Made by a program: the position numbers and the translations under genes | Notes under the pieces: model-generated | What the model was told of the DNA's origin: nothing | What the model saw: the letters and a program-made list of their open reading frames with translations, nothing else | The model's database searches: none | Shown here: positions 1 through 6,902 of the stretch, piece after piece | Layout of the letters: each line of letters starts with the position of its first letter | How positions within the stretch are numbered: the first letter of the stretch is position 1 | NCBI GenBank assembly: GCA_937898635.1 | Contig: CALEJW010000087.1 | Coordinates: 1-8,335 of the forward strand | DNA from: an uncultured Pseudomonadota bacterium | Lineage (GTDB): Bacteria; Pseudomonadota; Gammaproteobacteria; Burkholderiales; Usitatibacteraceae | Direction: 5' to 3' | Length of the DNA: 8,335 bases

Positions 1-1
1 G

Positions 2-1333
2 GACTGGGCGGCGAACGGCCACATCGAGGCGGCGATCGGCCAGGCCGAGCGCTGGGTGCGGGCGCAGGCGGTTCCCGGGCTCGCGCTGGAGGTCGTGCGC
101 ATCGAAGGCCGCACCCCCGTGCTCTTCTTCGACATCCCCGCCACCGGCGGCCTCGGGGGCAGCCGCACCGTGCTCTTCTACGGCCACCTCGACAAGCAGC
201 CCGAGATGGAAGGCTGGCGCGAGGGGCTCGGTCCCTGGGTCCCCGTCCTCGAGGACGGCAAGCTCTTCGGCCGCGGCGGGGCCGACGACGGCTACGCGGT
301 CTTCGCGGCGCTCTCCGCCGTGATGGCGCTCGACGCCGAGGGCGTGGCCCGGCCGCGCTGCGTGGGCCTCATCGAGACCTGCGAGGAGAGCGGCAGCTAC
401 GACCTGCCCGCCTACCTCGACCTCCTCGCCCCGCGCATGGGCGACGTGCAGCTCGTGGTGGCGCTCGATTCCGGCGCCGGCAACTACGACCAGCTCTGGG
501 TGACCACGTCGCTGCGCGGCCTCGTGAACGGCACGCTGGAGGTGCGCGTGCTCGACGAGGGCGTGCACTCGGGCGACGCGGGCGGCGTGGTGCCGTCCTC
601 CTTCCGCCTCGCGCGGCAGGTCCTCGACCGCATCGACGATTCGCGAACGGGCGTGGTGAAGCCCGCCGCCTTCAACTGCGACATTCCCGCCGACCGCGTC
701 GAGCAGGCGCGGCAGGCCGCGGCGATCCTGGGCGAGTCGATGTGGCGGCGCTTCCCCTGGACCTCGTGCTGCGACGACGCGGGCACCGCCTCGCTCTTCG
801 CCGAGCCCGTCACCCGGGACCCGCTCTCGCTCGTGCTGAACCGCACCTGGCGCGCCGCGCTCGCGGTCACCGGCGCCGACGGCCTGCCGCCCACGGGCTC
901 CGCCGGCAACGTGCAGCGCCCGTTCACGACGCTCAAGCTCTCGCTGCGCCTGCCGCCGCTCGTCGACGGTCCCGCCGCGGGCCGGCACTTCAAGGAACTG
1001 CTCGAGGCCGAACCCCCGAACCGCGCGAAGGTGAGCTTCACCTGCGATTCCGCGGCCACGGGCTGGAACGCGCCGCCCGTCGCGCCGTGGCTCTCGGCCG
1101 CGCTCGACGGCGCCTCGCAGGCGCTCTTCGGCAAGCCCGCGGCGTACATGGGGGAGGGCGGCACCATTCCCTTCATGGGCATGCTGGGCGTGAAGTTCCC
1201 GGCGGCGCAGATGCTCGTGACCGGCGTGCTGGGACCGAAGTCGAACGCGCACGGGCCCAACGAGTTCCTGCACATCGCCTACGCGAAGAAGGTGACGGCG
1301 GCCACGGCGATGGTCGTCGCGGCGGTGCGCTAG
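2..1333 (+). CDS. M20 family metallopeptidase (5' end outside window)
   Basis: This is a zinc-dependent hydrolase of the M20 (carboxypeptidase G2/carnosinase-like) clan, probably a cytoplasmic di- or oligopeptidase or a deacylase; the substrate cannot be read from sequence. The frame is open from base 2, so the true start is upstream. The GTG at 56 is internal, because the 18 residues before it fit the family (W...HI..AI...W). All five metal-binding positions are visible: H of GHLDKQP (185-187), bridging D of GGADDGY (284-286), the Glu pair of ETCEESGS (383-388), D of ALDSGAGN (467-469) and H of AHGPNEF (1250-1252). The central dimerisation domain carries the family's VHSGDAGG motif near 566-589, whose His usually contacts substrate. 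The fold looks intact to the TAG stop. The stop shares one base with the GTG start of the adaptor gene, so the two are probably co-translated. The family call is firm; the specific activity is unknown. Confidence 0.93.
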   Translation, partial: DWAANGHIEAAIGQAERWVRAQAVPGLALEVVRIEGRTPVLFFDIPATGGLGGSRTVLFYGHLDKQPEMEGWREGLGPWVPVLEDGKLFGRGGADDGYAVFAALSAVMALDAEGVARPRCVGLIETCEESGSYDLPAYLDLLAPRMGDVQLVVALDSGAGNYDQLWVTTSLRGLVNGTLEVRVLDEGVHSGDAGGVVPSSFRLARQVLDRIDDSRTGVVKPAAFNCDIPADRVEQARQAAAILGESMWRRFPWTSCCDDAGTASLFAEPVTRDPLSLVLNRTWRAALAVTGADGLPPTGSAGNVQRPFTTLKLSLRLPPLVDGPAAGRHFKELLEAEPPNRAKVSFTCDSAATGWNAPPVAPWLSAALDGASQALFGKPAAYMGEGGTIPFMGMLGVKFPAAQMLVTGVLGPKSNAHGPNEFLHIAYAKKVTAATAMVVAAVR

Positions 1334-2508
1334 TGGGCGTTCGCGCGATCGTCGCCGTCGTCGCGGTCGCGCTCGTCGCGGGGCTCGCCGCCTGGGGGCT
1401 CGCGGGCCGGGGTCCGGCGCCGAAGGCGGCGGGCAAGGGCGCCGGCGGGGCCGTCGCGGTGACGGTGGCCACCGTGGACCGTCGCGACGTTCCCGTGCGC
1501 ATTCGCGCCAACGGCACGGTGGTGGCGCTCCAGTCGGTGGACATCCGCGCCCAGATCACCAGCACGGTGCGCGAGGTGCACATCCGCGAGGGCCAGGGCG
1601 TGGCCAAGGGCGATCTCCTCTTCACCCTCGACGCCCGCGCCGAGGAGGCGAACCTGCAGAAGGCCCGGGCGCAGGTGGCGAAGGACCGCGCCGACCTCGC
1701 CAACGGGCTGCGCACGCTGGAGCGCCAGCGCCAGCTCTTCGCGCAGAAGTTCGTCTCGCAGTCGGCGCTCGACGCCGCGCAGAACCAGGTCGAGTCGCTC
1801 CAGGGGCAGCTCGCCGTGGACCTGGCGGCCGTCGAGGCGGCCGGGGTCGCGCTCGCCAACACGCGCATCCACGCGTCCTTCGCCGGGCGCACCGGCGCCA
1901 TCGGCGTGCGCCCGGGAAGCCTCGTGCAGCCCAACGGCGCCGTCCTCGTCACCGTGACGCAGATCGACCCGATCCAGGTCGCCTTCACGCTCCCGGAGAA
2001 GGAACTGCCCGCCCTGCAGCGCGCGCTCGCCGCGGGGCCGGTTCTCGCCGAGGCCGCGGCGGGCGGCGACGGCGGGAGCTTCCGCGGGCGCGTGAACTTC
2101 GTGGACAACGCCGTGGACAGCGCCACCGGCACCATCCGCGTGAAGGCGGAGTTCGACAACCGCGAAAGGCGCCTGTGGCCGGGCATGTTCGTGAACGTGA
2201 TCGTCGCGCCGCGAAGCCTCGCCGGGGCCTCCGTGGTGCCCGTCCAGGCGGTGCAGACGGGGCCGGAGAACCGCTTCGTGTTCGTGGTCGGCGAGGACCG
2301 CAAGGTGAGCGCGCGCCCCATCGTGCTCGAGTACGTGGACGAGGGCATCGCCGCGGTCTCCGGCGTGGAGCCCGGCGCGAAGGTCGTGGTCGAGGGCGCC
2401 CAGAACCTGCGCGCGGGAAGCCTCGTGACCCTGGGCGGCAAGCCCGCCGGCGAGGACAAGGGCGTGGGCCGGCGCGAGGGCGCGCCCTCGCCGAAGGCGC
2501 CGACGTGA
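1333..2508 (+). CDS. RND efflux periplasmic adaptor (membrane fusion protein, MdtA/AcrA-like)
   Basis: This 391-residue protein is the periplasmic adaptor of a tripartite RND exporter, linking the inner-membrane pump to an outer-membrane channel. Residues about 5-24 form one hydrophobic anchor or signal segment (AIVAVVAVALVAGLAAWGLA). There is no lipobox cysteine, so it is not the lipoprotein type. A Gly/Ala/Lys linker follows, then the first lipoyl half (about 70-100, STVREVHIREGQGVAKGD), an alpha-hairpin coiled coil (about 101-175, rich in Ala, Gln and Glu), the second lipoyl half (TRIHASFAGR, about 177-186, to about 210), the beta-barrel (about 215-300) and a membrane-proximal domain to about 375. 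The tail is charged and Pro-rich. Length is usual for the family. GTG at 1333 is chosen because it is the first start after the upstream stop, overlaps it as TAGTG and precedes the anchor directly. No clear Shine-Dalgarno is seen, which fits reinitiation. The family is certain; the exported substrate is not known. Confidence 0.93.
   Translation: MGVRAIVAVVAVALVAGLAAWGLAGRGPAPKAAGKGAGGAVAVTVATVDRRDVPVRIRANGTVVALQSVDIRAQITSTVREVHIREGQGVAKGDLLFTLDARAEEANLQKARAQVAKDRADLANGLRTLERQRQLFAQKFVSQSALDAAQNQVESLQGQLAVDLAAVEAAGVALANTRIHASFAGRTGAIGVRPGSLVQPNGAVLVTVTQIDPIQVAFTLPEKELPALQRALAAGPVLAEAAAGGDGGSFRGRVNFVDNAVDSATGTIRVKAEFDNRERRLWPGMFVNVIVAPRSLAGASVVPVQAVQTGPENRFVFVVGEDRKVSARPIVLEYVDEGIAAVSGVEPGAKVVVEGAQNLRAGSLVTLGGKPAGEDKGVGRREGAPSPKAPT
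2493..2497 (+). promoter_or_regulatory. Ribosome binding site for the RND permease
   Basis: GAAGG lies seven bases before the GTG at 2505, inside the 3' end of the adaptor gene. It supports the GTG start over later in-frame starts. Because start and stop overlap as GTGA, translation is probably helped by ribosomes finishing the adaptor. Confidence 0.5.
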
Positions 2509-5500
2509 ACTTTTCCGAACCCTTCATCCGCCGCCCGGTGATGACGGTGCTGCTGTCGGCCTCGTTCGTCGTGGCCGGCCTCATCGCCTACAAGGATCTG
2601 CCCATCGCGGCGCTGCCGCAGTTCGACGCGCCCACCATCCAGGTCTCGGCGAGCCTGCCCGGGGCGAGCCCCGAGAACATGGCCTCGTCGGTCGCGGCCC
2701 CCCTGGAGAAGCAGTTCGCCACGATCGCGAGCGTGAGCGTGGTCACCTCGACCTCCACGCTCGGCAACACCTCGATCACGATCGAGTTCGACCAGGACCG
2801 CGACATCGACAAGGCCGCGGTGGACGTGCAGGCCGCGCTCCTGCGCGCGCAGCGCGAGCTGCCCGTGGAGATGACCTCGCCGCCGTCCTACCGCAAGGTG
2901 AACCCGGCCGATTCCCCGATCATCTTCGTCTCGCTCACCTCGCCCGCGATGCCGCTGTCGGACCTGGACAGCTTCGCCGAGAACCTCATCTCCCCCACGC
3001 TCTCGACGCTTCCCGGCGTGGCCGAGGTGCGCATCAACGGGCAGAAGCGCTTCGCGGTGCGGGTGAGCGTGCGCCCCGACGCCCTCGCGGCCCGCGGGCT
3101 CACGATGGACGACGTCGCCCAGGCGCTGCGCGCGGCCAACGCGAACTCCCCCGTGGGCACGCTGGACGGCCCGCGGCAGACCCTCACCATCGAGGCGAAC
3201 CGGCAGATGCGCCGCGCCGCCGAGTTCCGGCCCCTCATCGTCGCGACGCTGCCGGGCGGGCAGGCCGTGCGCCTGCAGGACGTGGCCGAGGTCGAGGACA
3301 GCGTGGAATCGCTCAAGACCGCGAGCTGGGCCAACGGCGAGCGCGCGATCACGCTCTCCGTGCGCCGCCAGCCCGACGCCAACACCGTGGCGACGGTGGA
3401 GGCGATCAGGGCCGCCGTGCCCGCGCTCGTCGCGCAGATGCCGGCCTCGGTGAAGCTGTGGGTGCGCATCGACCGCTCCGAGCCCATCCGCGCGGCGATC
3501 CACGACGTGAAGGTGACGCTCGGGATCACGGTGGTGCTGGTGATCGGGGTGATCTTCCTCTTCCTGCGCCGGCCGGTGGCGACGATCATCCCGGCGCTCT
3601 CGCTCCCGATCTCGCTCATCGGCACCTTCGCGTTCATGAAGTGGCTGGGCTACAGCCTGGACAACGTCTCCCTCCTGGGGATCACGCTCGCCGTGGGCCT
3701 GGTGGTGGACGACGCGATCGTGATGCTGGAGAACATCGTGCGCCACCTGGAGGCCGGGGAGGCGCCGATGTGGGCCGCCCTCAAGGGCTCGCGCGAGATG
3801 GGCTTCACGATCGTGTCGATCTCGCTCTCGCTCGTCGCGGTCTTCATCCCGATCTTCTTCATGCCGGGCGTGATCGGCGGCATCTTCCACGAGTTCGCGG
3901 TGGTGGTGTCCGTGGCGATCCTGGTCTCGGCCGGGGTGTCGCTCACGCTGATCCCGCTCCTCGCCTCGCGCCTGCTGGGCCGCGAGCGCCACGACGACCG
4001 CTCGCTCGCGTGGACGGCGTGGTTCGACCGGCTCTTCCAGTGGACCCTCGCGCGCTACGCCGCGGGCCTCGACTGGTGCCTCACCCGGCGCGGCACGGTG
4101 CTCGGCGTCGCCGTGGGCTCCCTCGTGGCGAGCATCGGGCTCTTCGTGGCGATCCCGAAGGGCTTCTTTCCCGTGGAGGACCTCGGGCAGGTGATCGTGA
4201 CCGCCGAGGCGGTCGAGGACATCTCGTTTCCGGCCATGAGCGAGCTGCTGCGCGAGGTCGGCCGCACGATCGGCGAGAACCCGGCGATCGACACCGTCAT
4301 CGTGAACGCCTCCGACTCGAACAGCGGGCGCATCTTCATCAGCATGAAGCCGCGCGGCGAGCGCGCGCCGATGGAGCGCGTGATCGAGGAGCTGCGCGCC
4401 TCCGTGCGGCGCCTGCCCGGGGTGACCGTGTACTTCAACCCCATCCAGAACCTGCGCCTGGGCGGGCGCATCAGCAAGTCGCGCTACCAGTTCGTGCTCC
4501 GCAGCGTGAGCGACCGCGGGCTGCTGGAGGGCTCCGAGGCGGTGATGTCGCGCATGCGCGCCGATCCCCTGTTCCGGGACGTGACGAGCGACGCCCAGCT
4601 GCGCGGCCTGCAGGCGCAGCTCGAGATCGACCGCGACAAGGCGAACGCGCTCGGCGTGCAGATCCAGGACATCCGCACCGCGCTCTACAGCGCCTTCGGC
4701 GAGCGCCAGGTCTCGACGATCTTCACGGCGACCGACGCCTTCAAGGTGATCATGCAGGCGGCCGACGCCGACCGCGCCGACGAGAGCGCCTTCTCCAAGA
4801 TCTACCTGCGGGCCAAGGGCGGCGCGATGGTGCCGCTCGCCTCGATCGCGAAGGTCGAGCGGCGCGTGGGGCCGGTGTCCATCAACCACCAGGGCCAGCT
4901 CCAGGCGATCACGATCGCCTTCAACCTGGCACCCGGCGCCTCGCTCGGCGAGGCCTCGCGGCGCATCGAGCGCTTCAAGGACGAGGCGGCGCTGCCGGCC
5001 TCGATCCTCACCGGCTGGGGCGGGGACGCGGCGGCCTTCCAGGCCTCCCAGGCGAGCCAGGTGTGGCTGCTCCTGGGCGCGATCCTCGTGATCTACGTGC
5101 TGCTCGGCGTGCTCTACGAGAGCTACATCCACCCCATCACCATCCTCGCCGGGCTGCCCTCGGCGGCGGTGGGGGCGCTCGTGACGCTGTGGCTCTTCCG
5201 CCTGGACCTCTCGATCATCGCGGTGATCGGCGTGCTGATGCTGATCGGCATCGTGAAGAAGAACGCGATCATGATGATCGACTTCGCCCTCGACGCGCAG
5301 CGCGAGCGCGGCATGGCGCCCGCGCAGGCGATCCGGGAGGCTTGCCTGCTGCGCTTCCGGCCGATCATGATGACCACCTCGGCCGCGCTCATGGGGGCGC
5401 TGCCCATCGCGCTGGGCCTGGGCGCGGGCGCGGAGCTTCGCCAGCCCCTCGGCCTCGCGGTCGTGGGGGGCTTGCTCCTCTCGCAGGCCGTGACCCTCTT

Positions 5501-5618
5501 CATCACGCCGGTGATCTACCTCGCCCTCGACCGCTTCTCGGGCCGCGGGCCGGTGACCGAGCGCTTCGACGCCCGGGGCGTCATGCCCGGGCCGGCGCGG
5601 AGCGTTGACGCCGATTAA
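2505..5618 (+). CDS. RND multidrug-type efflux permease (HAE1/MdtB-MdtC-like)
   Basis: This 1037-residue inner-membrane pump exports substrates using the proton gradient. It shows the full RND duplication. TM1 is about 12-29, with FIRRPVMTVLL before it. A large periplasmic porter loop follows, then TM2-TM6 (about 335-490), TM7 (about 530-549) with PKGFFPVEDLG after it, a second porter loop, and TM8-TM12 (about 853-1005). The proton-relay residues are present: Asp402-Asp403 in TM4 (GLVVDDAIVMLENI) and Lys919 in TM10 (GIVKKNAIMMIDFA), matching AcrB D407/D408 and K940. KVNPADSPI and GTLDGPRQT resemble the MdtB/MdtC branch, but only one permease is encoded, so an MdtBC-style heteromer is not supported here. 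GTG at 2505 overlaps the adaptor stop (GTGA), and GAAGG at 2493-2497 is a fitting ribosome site. A later start, such as ATG 2541, would remove the conserved N-terminal segment. Drug or metabolite specificity cannot be assigned. Confidence 0.95.
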   Translation: MNFSEPFIRRPVMTVLLSASFVVAGLIAYKDLPIAALPQFDAPTIQVSASLPGASPENMASSVAAPLEKQFATIASVSVVTSTSTLGNTSITIEFDQDRDIDKAAVDVQAALLRAQRELPVEMTSPPSYRKVNPADSPIIFVSLTSPAMPLSDLDSFAENLISPTLSTLPGVAEVRINGQKRFAVRVSVRPDALAARGLTMDDVAQALRAANANSPVGTLDGPRQTLTIEANRQMRRAAEFRPLIVATLPGGQAVRLQDVAEVEDSVESLKTASWANGERAITLSVRRQPDANTVATVEAIRAAVPALVAQMPASVKLWVRIDRSEPIRAAIHDVKVTLGITVVLVIGVIFLFLRRPVATIIPALSLPISLIGTFAFMKWLGYSLDNVSLLGITLAVGLVVDDAIVMLENIVRHLEAGEAPMWAALKGSREMGFTIVSISLSLVAVFIPIFFMPGVIGGIFHEFAVVVSVAILVSAGVSLTLIPLLASRLLGRERHDDRSLAWTAWFDRLFQWTLARYAAGLDWCLTRRGTVLGVAVGSLVASIGLFVAIPKGFFPVEDLGQVIVTAEAVEDISFPAMSELLREVGRTIGENPAIDTVIVNASDSNSGRIFISMKPRGERAPMERVIEELRASVRRLPGVTVYFNPIQNLRLGGRISKSRYQFVLRSVSDRGLLEGSEAVMSRMRADPLFRDVTSDAQLRGLQAQLEIDRDKANALGVQIQDIRTALYSAFGERQVSTIFTATDAFKVIMQAADADRADESAFSKIYLRAKGGAMVPLASIAKVERRVGPVSINHQGQLQAITIAFNLAPGASLGEASRRIERFKDEAALPASILTGWGGDAAAFQASQASQVWLLLGAILVIYVLLGVLYESYIHPITILAGLPSAAVGALVTLWLFRLDLSIIAVIGVLMLIGIVKKNAIMMIDFALDAQRERGMAPAQAIREACLLRFRPIMMTTSAALMGALPIALGLGAGAELRQPLGLAVVGGLLLSQAVTLFITPVIYLALDRFSGRGPVTERFDARGVMPGPARSVDAD

Positions 5619-5636
5619 GCGCCGCGCCGAGGGCCC
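5589..5636 (+). other. GC-rich hairpin spanning the permease stop codon
   Basis: GGCGCGG at 5594-5600 pairs perfectly with CCGCGCC at 5622-5628. GGGCC at 5589-5593 can extend the stem with GGCCC at 5632-5636 across a three-base bulge. The loop holds the TAA stop (5616-5618). No T-run follows, so this is not a typical intrinsic terminator. It could slow polymerase or protect the pump mRNA 3' end. In DNA this GC-rich such stems also arise by chance. Confidence 0.3.
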
Positions 5637-5637
5637 G

Positions 5638-5646
5638 TGCTATACC
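5638..5646 (+). promoter_or_regulatory. Possible extended -10 promoter element for ppk2
   Basis: TGCTATACC fits an extended -10 (TGn followed by TATAcc) and is the most AT-rich spot in a GC-rich gap. It lies 36 bases before the ATG at 5682, leaving room for a leader of about 30 bases. There is no convincing -35 at 16-18 bases upstream, though extended -10 promoters can do without one. If real, transcription would start near 5653 and the upstream GTG at 5637 could not be the start codon. Confidence 0.4.
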
Positions 5647-5672
5647 GGCACCGTCGGCTCCCGCCAGCGATC

Positions 5673-5677
5673 GAGGT
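5673..5677 (+). promoter_or_regulatory. Ribosome binding site supporting the ATG start of ppk2
   Basis: GAGGT stands four bases before the ATG at 5682. The spacing is a little short, but this is the only Shine-Dalgarno-like run near either candidate start. It favours the ATG over the in-frame GTG at 5637. Confidence 0.4.
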
Positions 5678-5681
5678 CGCC

Positions 5682-6839
5682 ATGCCCGCCTCCCGTCCCG
5701 TGATCCAACGCCGCAAGCGCCGCCCCGCCGGGGCGAAGCCGACGGCGAAGCTCGCCGCGAAGCCCGCGGCGAAACCCTCCCGCCGCCGGCGCGACGCCGC
5801 GCGCCCCGCCGGCGCCGGCGACACCGCGCCGGTGCTCGAGCCGCGCGCCATCGAGGACTACGCCACGGAGCAGGCCGGCGCCGCCGCGGACGAGGTGACG
5901 GCGAGCGCGATCCGCGACCTCCTGGAGGGCGTGAACCCGGGAGATGCGACGCGCATCCTGCGCGCCGTGCTCGACCAGCAGCGCGGGCTCGACGCGCTCG
6001 CGCGCACGCAGGCCGACCGCGAGCTCTCCGACAACTGGAAGGAGGGCGGCTATCCCTACAAGAACCTGCTCTCGAGGAAGAGCTACGAGCGGCAGAAGTA
6101 CCGCCAGCAGGTGGAGCTCCTCAAGCTCCAGGCCTGGGTGAAGGAGCACGGGCAGCGCATCATCGTGATCTTCGAGGGGCGCGACGCCGCGGGCAAGGGC
6201 GGCACGATCAAGCGCTTCATGGAGCACCTGAACCCCCGCGGCGCGCGCGTGGTGGCGCTGGAGAAGCCCACGGTGGAGGAGCGCGGGCAGTGGTACTTCC
6301 AGCGCTACGTGGAGCACCTGCCCACGGCCGGCGAGATCGTGCTCTTCGACAGGAGCTGGTACAACCGGGCGGGCGTGGAGCGCGTCATGGGCTTCTGCAC
6401 CGACGCGGAATACGCGGAGTTCATGCGCCAGGCGCCGGAGTTCGAGCGGATGCTCGTGCGCCAGGGCATCCACCTCTTCAAGTTCTGGTTCTCCGTGAGC
6501 CGCCGCGAGCAGCGCCGCCGCTTCAAGGAGCGCGAGGTGCACCCCCTCAAGCAGTGGAAGCTCTCCCCGATCGACAAGGCTTCCCTCGACAAGTGGGACG
6601 ACTACACCCGCGCCAAGGAGGCGATGTTCTTCCACACGGACACCACGGACGCCCCGTGGATCGTGATCAAGAGCGACTGCAAGAAGCGCGCGCGCCTCTC
6701 GGCGATGCGCTACCTCCTGCACAAGCTCCCCTACGGCAACAAGAACGCCGAGCTCATCGGCGCCCTCGATCCCCTCATCGTCGGCCGGGCGCAGGTGGTC
6801 TTCGAGCGCGGCGAGAACGTCATCACCGCGCCCGCCTGA
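5682..6839 (+). CDS. ppk2: Polyphosphate kinase 2, class I (PA0141-like)
   Basis: This enzyme moves phosphate between inorganic polyphosphate and nucleoside diphosphates; class I members favour making ATP or GTP from polyphosphate. The 385-residue protein has a catalytic domain from about residue 115 onward. It carries NWKEGGYPYKNLLSRKSY, a Walker A-type loop FEGRDAAGKGG (164-174, Lys172), HLNPRGARVVALEKP, RGQWYFQRYVEHLP, a Walker B-like DRSWYNRAGVERVMGF (Asp223) and a basic lid segment SRREQRRRFKER. Residues 1-48 are an Arg/Lys/Ala/Pro tail with an AKPx repeat, not part of the usual one-domain enzyme of about 300 residues. Residues 49-110 are a mostly helical linker. ATG 5682 is preferred over GTG 5637: GAGGT lies four bases upstream, and 5637 would overlap the likely -10. 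The gene starts 63 bases after the pump gene and is probably a separate unit. The family is certain; the nucleotide preference is inferred. Confidence 0.94.
   Translation: MPASRPVIQRRKRRPAGAKPTAKLAAKPAAKPSRRRRDAARPAGAGDTAPVLEPRAIEDYATEQAGAAADEVTASAIRDLLEGVNPGDATRILRAVLDQQRGLDALARTQADRELSDNWKEGGYPYKNLLSRKSYERQKYRQQVELLKLQAWVKEHGQRIIVIFEGRDAAGKGGTIKRFMEHLNPRGARVVALEKPTVEERGQWYFQRYVEHLPTAGEIVLFDRSWYNRAGVERVMGFCTDAEYAEFMRQAPEFERMLVRQGIHLFKFWFSVSRREQRRRFKEREVHPLKQWKLSPIDKASLDKWDDYTRAKEAMFFHTDTTDAPWIVIKSDCKKRARLSAMRYLLHKLPYGNKNAELIGALDPLIVGRAQVVFERGENVITAPA
5733..5780 (+). repeat. Four-copy 12-base repeat encoding AKPx in the PPK2 tail
   Basis: Four consecutive 12-base units each begin GCGAAG or GCGAAA (5733, 5745, 5757, 5769). 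They encode AKPT, AKLA, AKPA and AKPS (residues 18-33) and are followed by RRRR. AK/P-rich repeats like this are known from histone H1-like and AlgP-like bacterial proteins, where they bind polyanions. Units differ mainly in their second half, so the array is partly diverged. Confidence 0.75.
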
Positions 6840-6892
6840 AGGGGACGCTTCCCTTCGTCGCCGCAGGGTTTCGTGAAGGGTAGCGTCCCCTT
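6839..6892 (+). repeat. Imperfect inverted repeat between ppk2 and asnS; possible terminator or dispersed palindrome
   Basis: The left arm at 6839-6856 (AAGGGGACGCTTCCCTTC) pairs with the right arm at 6875-6892 (GAAGGGTAGCGTCCCCTT): 11 pairs, one T-T mismatch (6850/6881), then 6 pairs, around an 18-base loop. The first base of the left arm is the last base of the ppk2 TGA stop. Only three T residues follow the right arm, so Rho-independent termination would be weak, but the stem is strong and sits where a terminator belongs. The AAGGGGACGCT...AGCGTCCCCTT arms also look like the palindromic units scattered between genes in some GC-rich proteobacteria. One copy cannot show that. Confidence 0.75.
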
Positions 6893-6895
6893 TAG

Positions 6896-6901
6896 TAGAA
6901 T
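6896..6901 (+). promoter_or_regulatory. Likely -10 box of the asnS promoter
   Basis: TAGAAT differs from the TATAAT consensus at one base and lies 33 bases before the asnS ATG. The best -35 candidate at 17-base spacing is GTGAAG (6873-6878), which keeps only the central TGA of TTGACA, so this is a modest sigma-70 type promoter by eye. The -35 and spacer overlap the right arm of the inverted repeat. Transcription would start near 6907-6909. Confidence 0.5.
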
Positions 6902-6902
6902 C

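Noticed and set aside
742..1332. Upstream extension of the adaptor frame to an ATG at 742
   Set aside because: This part overlaps the peptidase gene and translates to Arg/Ala-rich sequence without motifs. The hydrophobic anchor begins right after GTG 1333.
2175..2504. Upstream extension of the permease frame to an ATG at 2175
   Set aside because: It overlaps the adaptor's C-terminal domain and encodes low-complexity Arg/Gly sequence. RND permeases begin with the NFSEPFIRRP-type segment found just after GTG 2505.
1173..5132. A 1319-codon open frame on the minus strand opposite the pump genes
   Set aside because: It is a shadow: with G or C at nearly every third codon position, stops become rare on the opposite strand. 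The translation is rich in His, Arg, Asp and Glu with no domain, while the + strand encodes clear adaptor and permease motifs over the same bases.
5605..5646. TTGACG (5605-5610) as the -35 partner of TATACC (5641-5646)
   Set aside because: The spacer would be 30 bases, far beyond the 16-18 that sigma-70 promoters accept. TTGACG also lies inside the permease coding end.
5637..5681. GTG at 5637 as the start of PPK2
   Set aside because: The 15 added residues have no family support, no ribosome site precedes the GTG, and the position overlaps the likely -10 element. ATG 5682 with GAGGT upstream is better.
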